Shown here: positions 24,914-34,452 of the stretch, piece after piece | How the letters are laid out: each line of letters starts with the position of its first letter | Position numbering within the stretch: the first letter of the stretch is position 1 | Origin: Paenibacillus sp. J5C2022 | GTDB lineage: Bacteria; Bacillota; Bacilli; Paenibacillales; Paenibacillaceae | NCBI RefSeq assembly: GCF_025567625.1 | Contig: NZ_JAOQJC010000026.1 | Coordinates: 35,233-99,232 of the forward strand | Reading direction: 5' to 3' | Length of the DNA stretch: 64,000 nucleotides | Notes under the pieces: model-generated | Told to the model about the DNA's origin: nothing | Database searches by the model: none | The model's input: only the letters and a program-made list of their open reading frames with translations | Program-made: the position numbers and the translations under genes

Positions 24914-27481
24914 ATGAGAATTAATCACAACATCGCCGCATTAAACACTAATCGCCAGTTAGCGGCAAACGGCTTCAACTCTTCCAAAAACCTGGAAAAG
25001 CTTTCTTCTGGTCTTCGCATTAACCGGGCGGGCGATGATGCCGCCGGACTTGCCATCTCGGAGAAAATGCGCGGACAGATTCGCGGACTGGAGCAAGCGA
25101 CCCGCAATGCGCAAGATGGCATCTCCCTTATTCAAACTGCGGAAGGCGCATTAAACGAGACGCATTCCATCTTGCAGCGCATGCGCGAGCTCGCAACACA
25201 ATCAGCCAATGATACCAACACAACGAAGGACCGTGAAGCGATTCAGGAGGAAATGAATCAATTGTCGTCCGAGATCAATCGGATTGCCAATACGACGGAG
25301 TTCAATACAAGAAAAATACTGAATGGCGATATTTCCGTGAACGGTGTCATGAAGCAATTGGACGGCAGTGAGACGGTAAGCGCCAATCTGGCTAACCTGA
25401 AGGTGGATGACAATGCCGCTACGGCCAATGGCGATTATAAAATAGAAATAACGAACCAAGGTGGTCAAACGGTTCAGAATGTCGGCGACAACGTGCTTGC
25501 GGGTACGGGCGTGAACGGTGTCTCCGAGTATTCAGGCGCGGATGAAGATCTAGATCTTGCGGAAGGCAACTATAAAGTTGTTGTTCAGAGCACTTCGGCG
25601 AAATCGACAAGCAGCGTAGCGGACGATGCTGTCAATGGCGTTCTGAACTCAACTGGCGGCAATAATCCGGTTACAATTGACGCCAACTCTGTCTTGGCGA
25701 ACGGCACGGGTTATGAAGTTGAAGTGACGAAGACGACGGCTATTAATGCCACAGCGGTTAGCGGCGGCGGCATCTCCAATGTGAATGCCGACAATGGGAC
25801 GGATGCTTCAGAGGGAACATATGTCATCACGTCCTCCGCTGCGGTAACGGCTGGCGACGGCGCTGGCGCTGCGGACAAAGACCTTATGGATAATGGAGTA
25901 ATCAGCAATGTCACGATCGAATCAAATTCCGCTTACAATAACGCTACCGGCTACAAAATAGCTGTAACGCAAACGGACGGAGACGAGACGGATGGCAGCA
26001 TCTCCTTCACATTCGAGCTCCAGGATTCGACGGGTACTGCCATTGCGGGTGCAACGGCTACAACGACAGTCACCTCTTCATCAGGCTCAACGCAAATTAA
26101 AATCGGCGATGTTACATTCGATGCGGATCTCTCTCAACTATGGGCGAGCGATACTTCAGGCGATGCCACGGCGGGCAGCTTGGATGCCGGTGAAGTTGAG
26201 CTTACAATCGGCAACAAAATATCCGTAACGCAAAGCGCAACTGGCGACACGCAAGAGGTTGTAGTAGCTGATGGTGCGGCTAGTGCTACACAATCCTTCA
26301 CATTCAGCGACGGCGGCGAGCTGAAGCTGGATGTAGCGGATGACGCTGGACAGTTCACACGCGGCAATACGTACACTACGACAGTCTCGTATGACGATAC
26401 GTATTCGATTCAAATGCGTGAAACAGATGGTACGACAGCTCGTGGCGCAGCTGTTACGCTAACGGAATCCGACCTGACGGACCCTAATAATTTGACAAAT
26501 ATTCAAGTTGGCGATGCCGGCGATGGCGTGCAGATCGATCTGGACCTCGCTAAGCTGAATGCATTGACTAGCGGTACGACTGCAACTACAACGTTCGATG
26601 TAGGCACATCGACTGCATTCACTGCACAGCTGCAGCAAGCGGACGGCTCGGCAGTGGCAGGTGCAGGCTCCTATGCTCTGACGGGAACAGGAGCTACTGA
26701 GAAAATCGACCTTGGCTTCAATGTGAGCCTGGATTACGACGGTACGACACTTGCAGCGGGCGACACATTCTTCTCCGTGAAAGACGTTACAACTGCCGAC
26801 GACTACAGAATGTCCTTGCTGCGTGATTCGGACGGCAACGGATCATTCGAGACTACGGATGTGAACGAGCAGGCATTCGCATTGGGTGATACGGTTACAC
26901 TTGGTTCCTCCGGCGTAAGTATCGATACGACTACGTCCACGACAACTGCCGACAATGCGACATTCACTGTAGAGAACGGTGTAACGGACAACTCCTTATC
27001 CATGCAGATCGGTGCGAACAGCGGTCAAACCTTGTCGATTGAAATTGCAGACATGCGCTCGCAAGCCTTGAAGGTAACAGGCGATACGGCAAGCTCGACG
27101 ATTACCGCATCTGACGGAAAAGAGGCTATTCTGACCTCAACGAAGACGGTTACGAATGGCAGCAGCAGCATGGAATATTCGCTCGATATTAGCTCGGCGG
27201 ATAAGGCCTCTGCGGCTATATCCGTTCTTGATGATGCGATTAATTCAGTATCGACTGTTCGCTCCAAGCTGGGTGCTTATCAAAACCGTCTGGAGCATAC
27301 AATTAACAACTTGGGAACCTCGGCAGAGAACTTGACTGCGGCTGAATCCCGTATCCGTGACGTAGACATGGCTAAAGAGATGATGGAGTTCACGAAGAAC
27401 AACATTCTGTCTCAAGCAGCACAAGCCATGCTGGCACAAGCCAATCAGCGGCCGCAAGGTGTCCTGCAATTGCTTGGCTAA
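24914..27481 (+). CDS. hag: Flagellin with a very large variable domain
   Basis: 855 residues, about three times B. subtilis Hag. The conserved N-terminal D0/D1 region (INHNIAALNTNRQL, LSSGLRINRAGDDAAGLAIS) runs to about residue 140. The C-terminal D1/D0 region (LTAAESRIRDVDMAKEMMEF, ending NQRPQGVLQLLG) covers the last 100. Between them lie some 600 residues rich in Thr, Asp, Ala, Gly and Ser without cysteine, a surface-exposed domain of the filament. Translation is probably controlled by the short CsrA proteins through the leader sites. GGAGG precedes the ATG. Confidence 0.96.
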   Translation: MRINHNIAALNTNRQLAANGFNSSKNLEKLSSGLRINRAGDDAAGLAISEKMRGQIRGLEQATRNAQDGISLIQTAEGALNETHSILQRMRELATQSANDTNTTKDREAIQEEMNQLSSEINRIANTTEFNTRKILNGDISVNGVMKQLDGSETVSANLANLKVDDNAATANGDYKIEITNQGGQTVQNVGDNVLAGTGVNGVSEYSGADEDLDLAEGNYKVVVQSTSAKSTSSVADDAVNGVLNSTGGNNPVTIDANSVLANGTGYEVEVTKTTAINATAVSGGGISNVNADNGTDASEGTYVITSSAAVTAGDGAGAADKDLMDNGVISNVTIESNSAYNNATGYKIAVTQTDGDETDGSISFTFELQDSTGTAIAGATATTTVTSSSGSTQIKIGDVTFDADLSQLWASDTSGDATAGSLDAGEVELTIGNKISVTQSATGDTQEVVVADGAASATQSFTFSDGGELKLDVADDAGQFTRGNTYTTTVSYDDTYSIQMRETDGTTARGAAVTLTESDLTDPNNLTNIQVGDAGDGVQIDLDLAKLNALTSGTTATTTFDVGTSTAFTAQLQQADGSAVAGAGSYALTGTGATEKIDLGFNVSLDYDGTTLAAGDTFFSVKDVTTADDYRMSLLRDSDGNGSFETTDVNEQAFALGDTVTLGSSGVSIDTTTSTTTADNATFTVENGVTDNSLSMQIGANSGQTLSIEIADMRSQALKVTGDTASSTITASDGKEAILTSTKTVTNGSSSMEYSLDISSADKASAAISVLDDAINSVSTVRSKLGAYQNRLEHTINNLGTSAENLTAAESRIRDVDMAKEMMEFTKNNILSQAAQAMLAQANQRPQGVLQLLG

Positions 27482-27501
27482 TTGGTCGCAGCTTTTACAA
27501 G

Positions 27502-27532
27502 GAGACTCTAGAAGCCTAGAGTCTCTTTTTTT
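27502..27532 (+). terminator. Rho-independent terminator after hag
   Basis: GAGACTCTAG and CTAGAGTCTC with a 4-base loop, followed by seven T residues. Confidence 0.93.
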
Positions 27533-27598
27533 CTACTCTCCAGGGTCCATGAATGTATGGCTTCAACATTATTAGCAGAAAAGAAATGAGGAGTGGTC

Positions 27599-27961
27599 AT
27601 GATGAAGGATCAGAATACGATGAGCAGATTGCGAGACTTGGCAAATACTTGCGACGAAGCCATTCAGCAGCTAATACAACAGTTGAATAAGGGTCAGTTG
27701 GATGGCAGCATAGCGTTGTTTACCGACATTGTCGCGGCTTGCTATTCGATGGAGGCTTCACTGCGGGCAATGTCTGCGCAATACGATATTAGCGGTATGG
27801 AAGAAGTTATAGTCGCTTTGCGTGGAGCCTTGTCCGAGCTTACGGCAGCTTACGAGCAGCAGCAGCTGTTGCTAGCGCAGCAATTGGCGGTTGAAGAGGT
27901 TCAACCGGCCTATCGGGAGTGGAAGGAGAAGGCTGACATGCTATTGTCTTCCTCCCTCTGA
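27599..27961 (+). CDS. Small helical protein of unknown function, downstream of flagellin
   Basis: 120 residues, all predicted helical, Gln/Leu/Ala-rich, no membrane segment or cysteine motif except one Cys at each of two helices (ANTCDEAIQQ, VAACYSMEASL). GAGGAG lies 5 bp before the ATG at 27599; a second ATG follows at once. Its place after hag suggests a flagellar accessory protein such as a chaperone, but it does not look like FliS or FliT. Confidence 0.75.
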   Translation: MMKDQNTMSRLRDLANTCDEAIQQLIQQLNKGQLDGSIALFTDIVAACYSMEASLRAMSAQYDISGMEEVIVALRGALSELTAAYEQQQLLLAQQLAVEEVQPAYREWKEKADMLLSSSL

Positions 27962-28036
27962 AGAGCGGTTGAAATTTTGCCCATCCTGGGGTAGACTTTG
28001 GGAATAATCAACTAGGATAGGAAGCGAAAACAACGT

Positions 28037-28204
28037 ATGTATTGTGTATGTAAACCGTGTATTGAGAAGGCTTTGGAGCGATTTGTCGATGAGTATGAGG
28101 ACGCGCCGGATGTGGTGGATTTGAAGGAAACGAAATTTGCGGACTGGGACCCTCCGCGCAAGTGCGACTTCTGCGATGAGGCAGCCGCCTACTTGGTGGT
28201 GTAG
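28037..28204 (+). CDS. CxxH/CxxC protein (YyzF type)
   Basis: 55 residues. N-terminal cysteines in MYCVCKPCIEKALERFVDE, then EYEDAPDVV, and a C-terminal CDFCDEAAAYLVV. This fits the small putative metal-binding family found between htrA and rlmH in many Bacillales. Here the usual histidine of the first motif appears as cysteine. Function unknown. It ends 3 bp before rlmH. Confidence 0.8.
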   Translation: MYCVCKPCIEKALERFVDEYEDAPDVVDLKETKFADWDPPRKCDFCDEAAAYLVV

Positions 28205-28207
28205 CCG

Positions 28208-28687
28208 ATGCATATACAGATAGCGGCTGTCGGGAAGCTGAAGGAGAAGTATCTGGTGCTTGGCATAGCGGAGTATGCCAAGCGGCTCGGGCCTTACGTG
28301 AAGCTGACGCTCACGGAAGTGCCCGATGAGCGCGCCCCGGAGACGATGAGTCCGGCGGAGGAAGCTGCTGTGCGCGAGCGGGAGGGGGAGCGGCTGCTGG
28401 CGCAGCTGAAGCCGGACGCCCATGTCGTCGCGCTTGCACTCGACGGCGAGCTCTGGTCCAGCGAGGATCTCGCGGGCCAGCTCGACAAGTTAGCCACGTA
28501 TGGGCGGAGCCACGTGGCTTTCGTCATTGGCGGGAGCACGGGGCTTGCTCCCGCGGTGCTGAAGCGCGCCCAGCAGAAGCTGAGCTTCGGGCGCATGACC
28601 CTGCCGCATCAGCTGATGCGGCTCGTTCTGGTGGAGCAGATTTACCGGGCGGTGAAGATTAATCGGGGTGAACCGTACCATAAGTAG
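28208..28687 (+). CDS. rlmH: 23S rRNA (pseudouridine-1915-N3)-methyltransferase RlmH
   Basis: 159 residues of the SPOUT family. It begins MHIQIAAVGKLKEKYL, has the knot motifs VALALDGELWSSEDLA and FVIGGSTGL, and ends KINRGEPYHK. It methylates pseudouridine 1915 of 23S rRNA. The last 18 bp, covering EPYHK and the stop codon, equal the attachment site used by SCC elements in staphylococci, and copies of it recur downstream. Confidence 0.97.
   Translation: MHIQIAAVGKLKEKYLVLGIAEYAKRLGPYVKLTLTEVPDERAPETMSPAEEAAVREREGERLLAQLKPDAHVVALALDGELWSSEDLAGQLDKLATYGRSHVAFVIGGSTGLAPAVLKRAQQKLSFGRMTLPHQLMRLVLVEQIYRAVKINRGEPYHK
28670..28687 (+). repeat. SCC-like attachment site 1, in the rlmH 3' end
   Basis: GAACCGTACCATAAGTAG encodes the RlmH C-terminus EPYHK and stop. 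It resembles the staphylococcal orfX attB core (GAAGC-TATCATAAGTGA type). The right flank CGTCAAGTTTTT recurs beside site 3. Confidence 0.75.
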
Positions 28688-28751
28688 CGTCAAGTTTTTT
28701 TGGGTCAAACGTGCAGAAGCCTGAAAAAGCGTGATGGCTGGCATGGGCTTG

Positions 28752-29043
28752 GGGTGTCATTGCTTCCTGTTCTAAGGCCGCGCAGATCATGGAGACGATA
28801 TCTACATGCTTCGAAATACGCTGCATTAGAAGGTTCGGAGCTAGCCTCTGCATTTGTTCTTCTCTTCCGGTTCACCATCTTGTCTCGACGGCTCCCGGCA
28901 CGATACAGTTGACTCGAATATAGGGAGCTAAAGCTCGTTTGCCAGCGATTTTTGTTAATGCGTGGACCGCTGCTTTCGATACGGCGTAGGGAAGAGAAGA
29001 GCCTAATCCGGTTTGCCCGGCAATACTGCCATCATTGACGATA
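28752..29043 (-). pseudogene. Short-chain dehydrogenase remnant
   Basis: Reading on the minus strand, IVNDGSIAGQTGLGSS, the catalytic YAVSKAAVHALTKIAG and VNCIVPGAVETRW are typical of the SDR catalytic half. An in-frame TGA at 28872-28874 replaces what is probably a second Trp; the frame then goes on with TGREEQMQRLAPN and ASMICAALEQE-like sequence to about 28752. The Rossmann N-terminus and the last strand are missing. The 3' end stops about 65 bp from attachment site 1. Apart from this remnant, 28688-29205 holds nothing recognisable. Confidence 0.8.
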
Positions 29044-29205
29044 GCAAGCGGAAAGGGAAGGCCACGAGCCTTCCTATTTTGCGTTGGAAGCAAGTCTGCC
29101 GGAAAGCGAACTTCCGAAAAAAAGAGAGGAAAGACGGATTTTACGTGATTTTAACGTTCCGCGCGATTCGCTACCATTAAGAGCAAGGGGGAGTGAGCGA
29201 CTTTG

Positions 29206-30096
29206 ATGAAGCTAACGATGAACAGAAGGGAACATCTTTTGCTTGCCTGCTTTATACTGCCGGCCTTTTTCATTTACACCTTGTTTTTTTTGGGACCGGT
29301 GATCGGCAGTTTCTTTTACAGCTTTACGAATTGGAACGGTTTTTATCAAACGATGGATTTTGTCGGGCTCAAAAATTTTAAGAACCTATGGTCGGACGAT
29401 ATCTTTATCAAATCTCTTAAAAATACGTTCGTATTCACTTTATTTGTCGTCATACTGCAGAACGGCCTTGCGGTTCCGCTCGCATTGGCGATGGATTCCA
29501 AAATTCGCAGCAAGCAGGTACTGAAAACGGTGTTTTTCGTACCCGCCATCTTAAGCCCGCTCGTTGTCGGCTATACGTGGCTGTACATTTACGAACCGCA
29601 AAACGGCGTGCTGAATACGCTCCTCGGCATGCTGCATTTGTCATCATGGGAGCAAAGCTGGCTGGGCGATCCGAAATTCGCGTTGTACAGCATCGTCGCC
29701 ATGGCCGTGTGGCAATATACCGGTTATTCGATGGTCATCTATCTGGCGAATTTGCAAACGATTCCCGGAGATTTATACGAGGCTGCCGAAATCGACGGAG
29801 CGGGAGGCTGGACGAGGTTCAAATCCGTTACTCTGCCGCTGCTGGCGCCTTCGATTACGATCAATGTCGTGCTTTCCAGCATCGGAACGATGAAAGCGTT
29901 CGATATTATATTCGTCACCACGAAGGGCGGCCCCTATTATGCAACAGAGACGATGACGACGCTGTTGTATACCACCGCTTTTACCAAAAGCAGCTTCGGT
30001 TACGGAACGGCCATGGGCGTGGTTATGTTTCTGTTTGTTTTCACGGTATCGCTCATCCAGGTTTTATTGCTTAGAAGAAGAGAGGTGCACGGATAA
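29206..30096 (+). CDS. Carbohydrate ABC transporter permease, MalF/UgpA type
   Basis: 296 residues with six membrane helices. The cytoplasmic EAA loop reads YEAAEIDGAGGWTRFKSVTLP, where it contacts the ATPase. It starts with the family-typical LLLACFILPAFFIYTLFFLGP. The ATG at 29206 (or the TTG just before) follows AAGGGGGAG. It is the first gene of a set with the second permease, a YesMN pair, a binding protein and DUF4091. No ATPase gene is nearby; such importers usually share MsmX-type ATPases encoded elsewhere. Confidence 0.93.
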   Translation: MKLTMNRREHLLLACFILPAFFIYTLFFLGPVIGSFFYSFTNWNGFYQTMDFVGLKNFKNLWSDDIFIKSLKNTFVFTLFVVILQNGLAVPLALAMDSKIRSKQVLKTVFFVPAILSPLVVGYTWLYIYEPQNGVLNTLLGMLHLSSWEQSWLGDPKFALYSIVAMAVWQYTGYSMVIYLANLQTIPGDLYEAAEIDGAGGWTRFKSVTLPLLAPSITINVVLSSIGTMKAFDIIFVTTKGGPYYATETMTTLLYTTAFTKSSFGYGTAMGVVMFLFVFTVSLIQVLLLRRREVHG

Positions 30097-30927
30097 ATGT
30101 CCCGATCCTACAGCATTCGAACCGGCGTACTGGAAAGCTTCATGATCCTTATCGCGCTGTTGTCCGTCTATCCGCTTTACTTTATCGTGTCTATGACGTT
30201 CAAGACGCCGGCGCAGATGGCCGGCTCGCCTCTATCGTTTCCGACTTCCTTAAGCTGGAGCAATTATATCGAGACATGGAAGCTGATGCAGTTTCACCTT
30301 GTCCTGGGCAATACCGTAATCATAACCGCTGGGACCGTCCTGCTGCTGACCGTACTGGGTTCGCTGGCCTCCTATCCGCTGGCCAGAAAGCCGCAAAAGG
30401 CCTATTACGTCTTGTTTATATATTTCATTGCGGGCATCATGCTGCCGTTTCAACTGGCAATGGTTCCTTTGTATCGCCTGGTGAACGAACTGCACTTGAT
30501 CAATACGTATTACGGGGCCATTCTCATTTTTACCGCGGTCAATTTGCCGCTCGCCGTTTTTTTGTATTCCGGCTTCTTGCGGGGGACGCCCAAGGAACTG
30601 GAGGAAGCGGCCAAGATGGACGGCTGTTCGCTGTTTCGCGCCTTTTGGCTGGCGGTATTTCCGGTGATCAAGCCCGTAACGGCCACCGTCATCGTTTTAT
30701 GCTCGCTGAATACGTGGAACGATCTGATTATTCCGTTGCTGTTCCTGCAGGACCAGAGCTATCGTACGATAACGATCGCGCTCTACATGTTCGTCGGAGA
30801 GCATGTGACGAATTGGTCGTTGTTGTTCCCGGGCATGGTGCTGTCCGTCTTGCCGCTTTCTTTGGTGTATGTCTTCCTGCAAAAGTTTATTATAAAAGGA
30901 ATTACTGCCGGCTCCGTGAAGGGATGA
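30097..30927 (+). CDS. Carbohydrate ABC transporter permease, MalG/UgpE type
   Basis: 276 residues, six membrane helices, EAA loop LEEAAKMDGCSLFRAFWLAVFP. It begins directly after the stop codon of the first permease with GAGAGGTG upstream, so both are translated from one mRNA. The heterodimer forms the membrane channel for an oligosaccharide bound by the lipoprotein encoded at 34453. Confidence 0.93.
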   Translation: MSRSYSIRTGVLESFMILIALLSVYPLYFIVSMTFKTPAQMAGSPLSFPTSLSWSNYIETWKLMQFHLVLGNTVIITAGTVLLLTVLGSLASYPLARKPQKAYYVLFIYFIAGIMLPFQLAMVPLYRLVNELHLINTYYGAILIFTAVNLPLAVFLYSGFLRGTPKELEEAAKMDGCSLFRAFWLAVFPVIKPVTATVIVLCSLNTWNDLIIPLLFLQDQSYRTITIALYMFVGEHVTNWSLLFPGMVLSVLPLSLVYVFLQKFIIKGITAGSVKG

Positions 30928-30940
30928 TAAATACTAGCGT

Positions 30941-30968
30941 TTGAAAGTTTTTTCTTTTGTCGTATCAT
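30941..30968 (+). promoter_or_regulatory. Possible sigma-A promoter before the sensor kinase gene
   Basis: TTGAAA, 16 bp, TATCAT, followed by a 43-bp leader to the start at 31012. Confidence 0.45.
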
Positions 30969-31011
30969 AGGAGGATAACCTAACCAATCTTGCCTCATGA
31001 AGGGTGCTGCG

Positions 31012-32799
31012 ATGAAAAAAACGAAACGATGGTGGATTCCTTTCAGAGAATGGGGATTGGACAGAAAGCTCGTTGGCGTGTACGCCGTCATGATCATCCT
31101 TCCCGTTCTGATGGTGACTTTGCTTGGATTTCAACGTTACGAACAAAACTTGACGGAGCGTGTGAGCGAGTTCGGCCTGAATCTAACGGATCAGATCAGC
31201 GCGAACTTGGACAACTATATTCGGCAAATCGACCGCTTATCGATGACTTTTTATTTGGATGGCGTAGAGGGTTTGAGCGGCAAGAAGGACCCTATGGATC
31301 TGTATAACGAAAAAATTGCCATCGACCGCGCGCTCCGCAATATGATGCTTATTATTCCGTTTCAAAATATCGAGGGCATTTATTGGATCCATGACAACGA
31401 TGTTCAATATTCGCAGTACGGGTCGGGCAAGTGGATCGACCATAGCGGGTTTCGCGACGAAGACTGGTACGGCGAAGTGCTGGCGGCCGACGGGAAAGGG
31501 ATAGTCATTCCTCCGTACCGCTCGAAATACGCGAACGGAATCGCCGATAACGATACCTATATTTTCTCGTACGCGCGCAGCATTATTAACGTCTCCAACC
31601 GAGTTCCGTACGGCGTGCTGCTCATCGATTTGAGCACGGAATACTTATATGAACTTCTGAATGAAGCCAAGATCAAGACGTCGTCTACCTTGTTTATTGT
31701 GGACGAGAAAGGTACGATCATTTACCATCCGGATGATCAATTTATTTCAACGGCCTTTCCAGTAGAGCTGGCGGGAGGCTTCGGCAAATTCACGACGGAA
31801 TCGATAAACAGAGAGCCGATGATGGTGCAGTATGTCCGATCGGACGTGACCGGATGGACCGTCGTGAATACCGTTCCTTTGCGCCAGCTTTCCGATGAAC
31901 TCAGCATTATCCGCAACCTGTTATGGGGTTTATCCGCCACCGCGCTGTTTTTGGCACTTGTGTTGTCGTCGGCCTTTACGATGATGATCATTAAGCCGCT
32001 TAAGCGCATGAAGCGGATGATGCGAAAGGTGGAGCTGGGCGATTACAGCGTGCGGTTCCGCGCGTATGCGAACGATGAAATCGGCCAGTTGGGACGAAGC
32101 TTTAATCATATGGTCGAAAAAATCAACGAGCTGGTCCATCGGGTGCTGGCCATGAAAATCTACCAGCAGCAAGCGGAATTTGAAGTGCTGCGCAGTCAGA
32201 TTAACCCTCATTTCCTGTATAACACACTGGAATCCATCAGTATGAAGGCCGAGATCAACCGCGATTACGAGGTTGCCGATATGGTAGCGCTCCTGGGCAA
32301 GCTGTTTCGGCTATCCTTGCAGCAAAATGCCGATTATATTTCCTTCTCCCGTGAATTGGAGTATGTAGAGGTCTATATGCGGCTGCAGCAAATTCGGCTG
32401 CCCAAAATGCATTACGAAATTCAGTTCGATCAAGAAGTCATGAATGCGTATACACTGCCTTGGATTATACAGCCGGTTGTTGAAAATGCCATTATCCATG
32501 GAATCGTGCCGGCCAAAGGACAAGGCTGGATTCGCATACGCGGTGAACGGAGCGGCGGCGATATTGTCATTACAGTCGAGGACAACGGCTGCGGAATTGC
32601 TCCCGAACGGCTTGCTTTCGTTAACGAGCAGCTGAGGCAAAACAATCGGAAGCCCGAGGGGGTCCGGCATATCGGACTGTTCAACGTGCATAAGCGAATT
32701 GTCAGCATATACGGAGAAGGCTGCGGGCTCTCGATTCGGAACAGATCCGATCAAGGCGCCATCATTGCGATTCGAATGAAATTTCGAGCAGAGGAGTAG
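31012..32799 (+). CDS. YesM-family sensor histidine kinase
   Basis: 595 residues. TM1 about 17-40, a Cache-type extracellular sensor domain, TM2 about 300-322, HAMP, then the His_kinase domain of LytS/YesM type with the phospho-acceptor in SQINPHFLYNTLESISMK and HATPase (VENAIIHG, VEDNGCGI, IGLFNVHKR). GAAGGGTG precedes the ATG at 31012; an earlier ATG at 30997 lacks a ribosome site. It probably senses an extracellular sugar or the loaded binding protein and acts with the regulator encoded 6 bp downstream. Confidence 0.92.
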   Translation: MKKTKRWWIPFREWGLDRKLVGVYAVMIILPVLMVTLLGFQRYEQNLTERVSEFGLNLTDQISANLDNYIRQIDRLSMTFYLDGVEGLSGKKDPMDLYNEKIAIDRALRNMMLIIPFQNIEGIYWIHDNDVQYSQYGSGKWIDHSGFRDEDWYGEVLAADGKGIVIPPYRSKYANGIADNDTYIFSYARSIINVSNRVPYGVLLIDLSTEYLYELLNEAKIKTSSTLFIVDEKGTIIYHPDDQFISTAFPVELAGGFGKFTTESINREPMMVQYVRSDVTGWTVVNTVPLRQLSDELSIIRNLLWGLSATALFLALVLSSAFTMMIIKPLKRMKRMMRKVELGDYSVRFRAYANDEIGQLGRSFNHMVEKINELVHRVLAMKIYQQQAEFEVLRSQINPHFLYNTLESISMKAEINRDYEVADMVALLGKLFRLSLQQNADYISFSRELEYVEVYMRLQQIRLPKMHYEIQFDQEVMNAYTLPWIIQPVVENAIIHGIVPAKGQGWIRIRGERSGGDIVITVEDNGCGIAPERLAFVNEQLRQNNRKPEGVRHIGLFNVHKRIVSIYGEGCGLSIRNRSDQGAIIAIRMKFRAEE

Positions 32800-32805
32800 A
32801 GGAAT

Positions 32806-34323
32806 ATGCCCAAATTAATGATCGTGGACGACGAAGAAACGATTCGTATCGGACTTGCCTCATTAATCGGAAGGCTGCTGCCGGAATGGGAGGTGGCACT
32901 CAGCTGCGAGGATGCCGCATCGGCGTTGGCTGGATTGGAGAAGACCCGCCCGGACTTGGCGATTATTGACATTAATATGCCGGGAATGGACGGCTTGACG
33001 CTGGCTGGGGAGCTCGAGCGCTTACAGCCCGAGCTTTACAAGATTATTTTGACCGGTCATGAGAAATTTACATATTTGCAATCCGCTATGCGCCAAGGCG
33101 TATCCGATTATTTGCTCAAGCCCGTACAGAGGGATGAACTGGTGCAATCGGTGCGAAAAATCGAGGCCGTAATGGCGGAGAGAGAGAGACAGACGACGGT
33201 ACGTTTGGAAAAGCTGCTGCTGGAATGGATGATGACGGATAGCGAGCATCGGTTTTGCGAGCTGAAGACCGCCTGGAAGCAAATGCAAGGGAAGGCGGAT
33301 GCCACGGAATACGGCGTGCTGGTTTTATTCTGGGAGCATGGAACCAATGGATTGGATCGCATCCATATCGAATGGGTTGCAAAGGAATTGAAGGCATTTT
33401 CGAGAAAGATTGATCAGGCGATCGGTACGATCGTCGCGGAATCATGCGCGTTATTTGTCTTGCGCGGAGACGGCTTGCCGTCATCGCAGGAATGGAAAGG
33501 ATATTTGCAGGAGCTTGGCAAAGGCTGTCGGGAGAGCTCTCCATTCCCGCGTATTCGCGCATTCGGCTGTTCAGACTCTTTCCGGCAATTGGAAGGGTTG
33601 CGGGACGCTTATAATCAGGCGGTGAACGGCATGTATGAACGGGAGAACGGCCTCCCGGCTACGCCCGCGCCTCAGCATGACTGGGTCAAGAAGCTGACTC
33701 TCGCGATCGAAACGAACGATTCGGAAGAGACGCTTCAATTGCTGCAGGATTGGAAACGGGAGCTTCTGCAAGCATCGGAGCGTTATCCAGGCCGAACCAC
33801 CCTCTTATGCTTTCAGTTTCTCGCCTTTCTGTCGGGACCGGCATTAAGCGTCATTCCATCCAAGCTCGGCTCCAGTTTGCTGGAGCAGGGGCTGAAGCTT
33901 GCCCAGCGGCTGCCGCTATCGTTAACGCCGCCGGTTATGCTCGGCGAAATTGCGAAATTTGTAGACGGGCTTTGCTTCGATGACGTGCAGGAGCGGAATT
34001 ACCGCAAAGTGATCGTACAGGTACAGCAAATGATCAGAGAAGAGTATGCGGATCCGGACTTGAACCTGGAGACGTTGGCTCAACGAGTTTATTTGCATCC
34101 GTCCTACTTGAGCGAATTGTTTAAAGAAACAACTGGCCAACGGTTTATCGACTATGTGACGGAAGTCAGGATGGAGGAAGCGCGCAAGATTCTTCGAGAA
34201 ACCGATAAAAAGATGTACGAGATTGCGGCCGCCGTCGGATATACCAGCCCCAAGTATTTCAGCACCTTGTTCCGCAAGAGATTTCGGTTAACGCCGATGA
34301 GCTATCGGGAACGGGCGCAGTAA
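32806..34323 (+). CDS. YesN-family response regulator with AraC DNA-binding domain
   Basis: 505 residues. The N-terminal receiver has DDEET, the acceptor Asp in LAIIDINMPGMDG near residue 50-55, and LKPVQRDEL. A middle region of about 280 residues is typical of YesN proteins. The C-terminal AraC pair of helix-turn-helix motifs includes HPSYLSELFKETTGQRFIDY and IAAAVGYTSPKYFSTLFRK. It is expected to activate the surrounding sugar-uptake genes. Confidence 0.93.
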   Translation: MPKLMIVDDEETIRIGLASLIGRLLPEWEVALSCEDAASALAGLEKTRPDLAIIDINMPGMDGLTLAGELERLQPELYKIILTGHEKFTYLQSAMRQGVSDYLLKPVQRDELVQSVRKIEAVMAERERQTTVRLEKLLLEWMMTDSEHRFCELKTAWKQMQGKADATEYGVLVLFWEHGTNGLDRIHIEWVAKELKAFSRKIDQAIGTIVAESCALFVLRGDGLPSSQEWKGYLQELGKGCRESSPFPRIRAFGCSDSFRQLEGLRDAYNQAVNGMYERENGLPATPAPQHDWVKKLTLAIETNDSEETLQLLQDWKRELLQASERYPGRTTLLCFQFLAFLSGPALSVIPSKLGSSLLEQGLKLAQRLPLSLTPPVMLGEIAKFVDGLCFDDVQERNYRKVIVQVQQMIREEYADPDLNLETLAQRVYLHPSYLSELFKETTGQRFIDYVTEVRMEEARKILRETDKKMYEIAAAVGYTSPKYFSTLFRKRFRLTPMSYRERAQ

Positions 34324-34452
34324 TCGCGATGAAGTACCGAAAAAAAAGGAATAAACCATGAATTTGCGTCATTATCAATGTCTTTCCCGTCCATTACGAT
34401 TAGAAAGAAAGGATTTCTTGATCCTTGACACAGAATGCTAGGAGGAATAACG

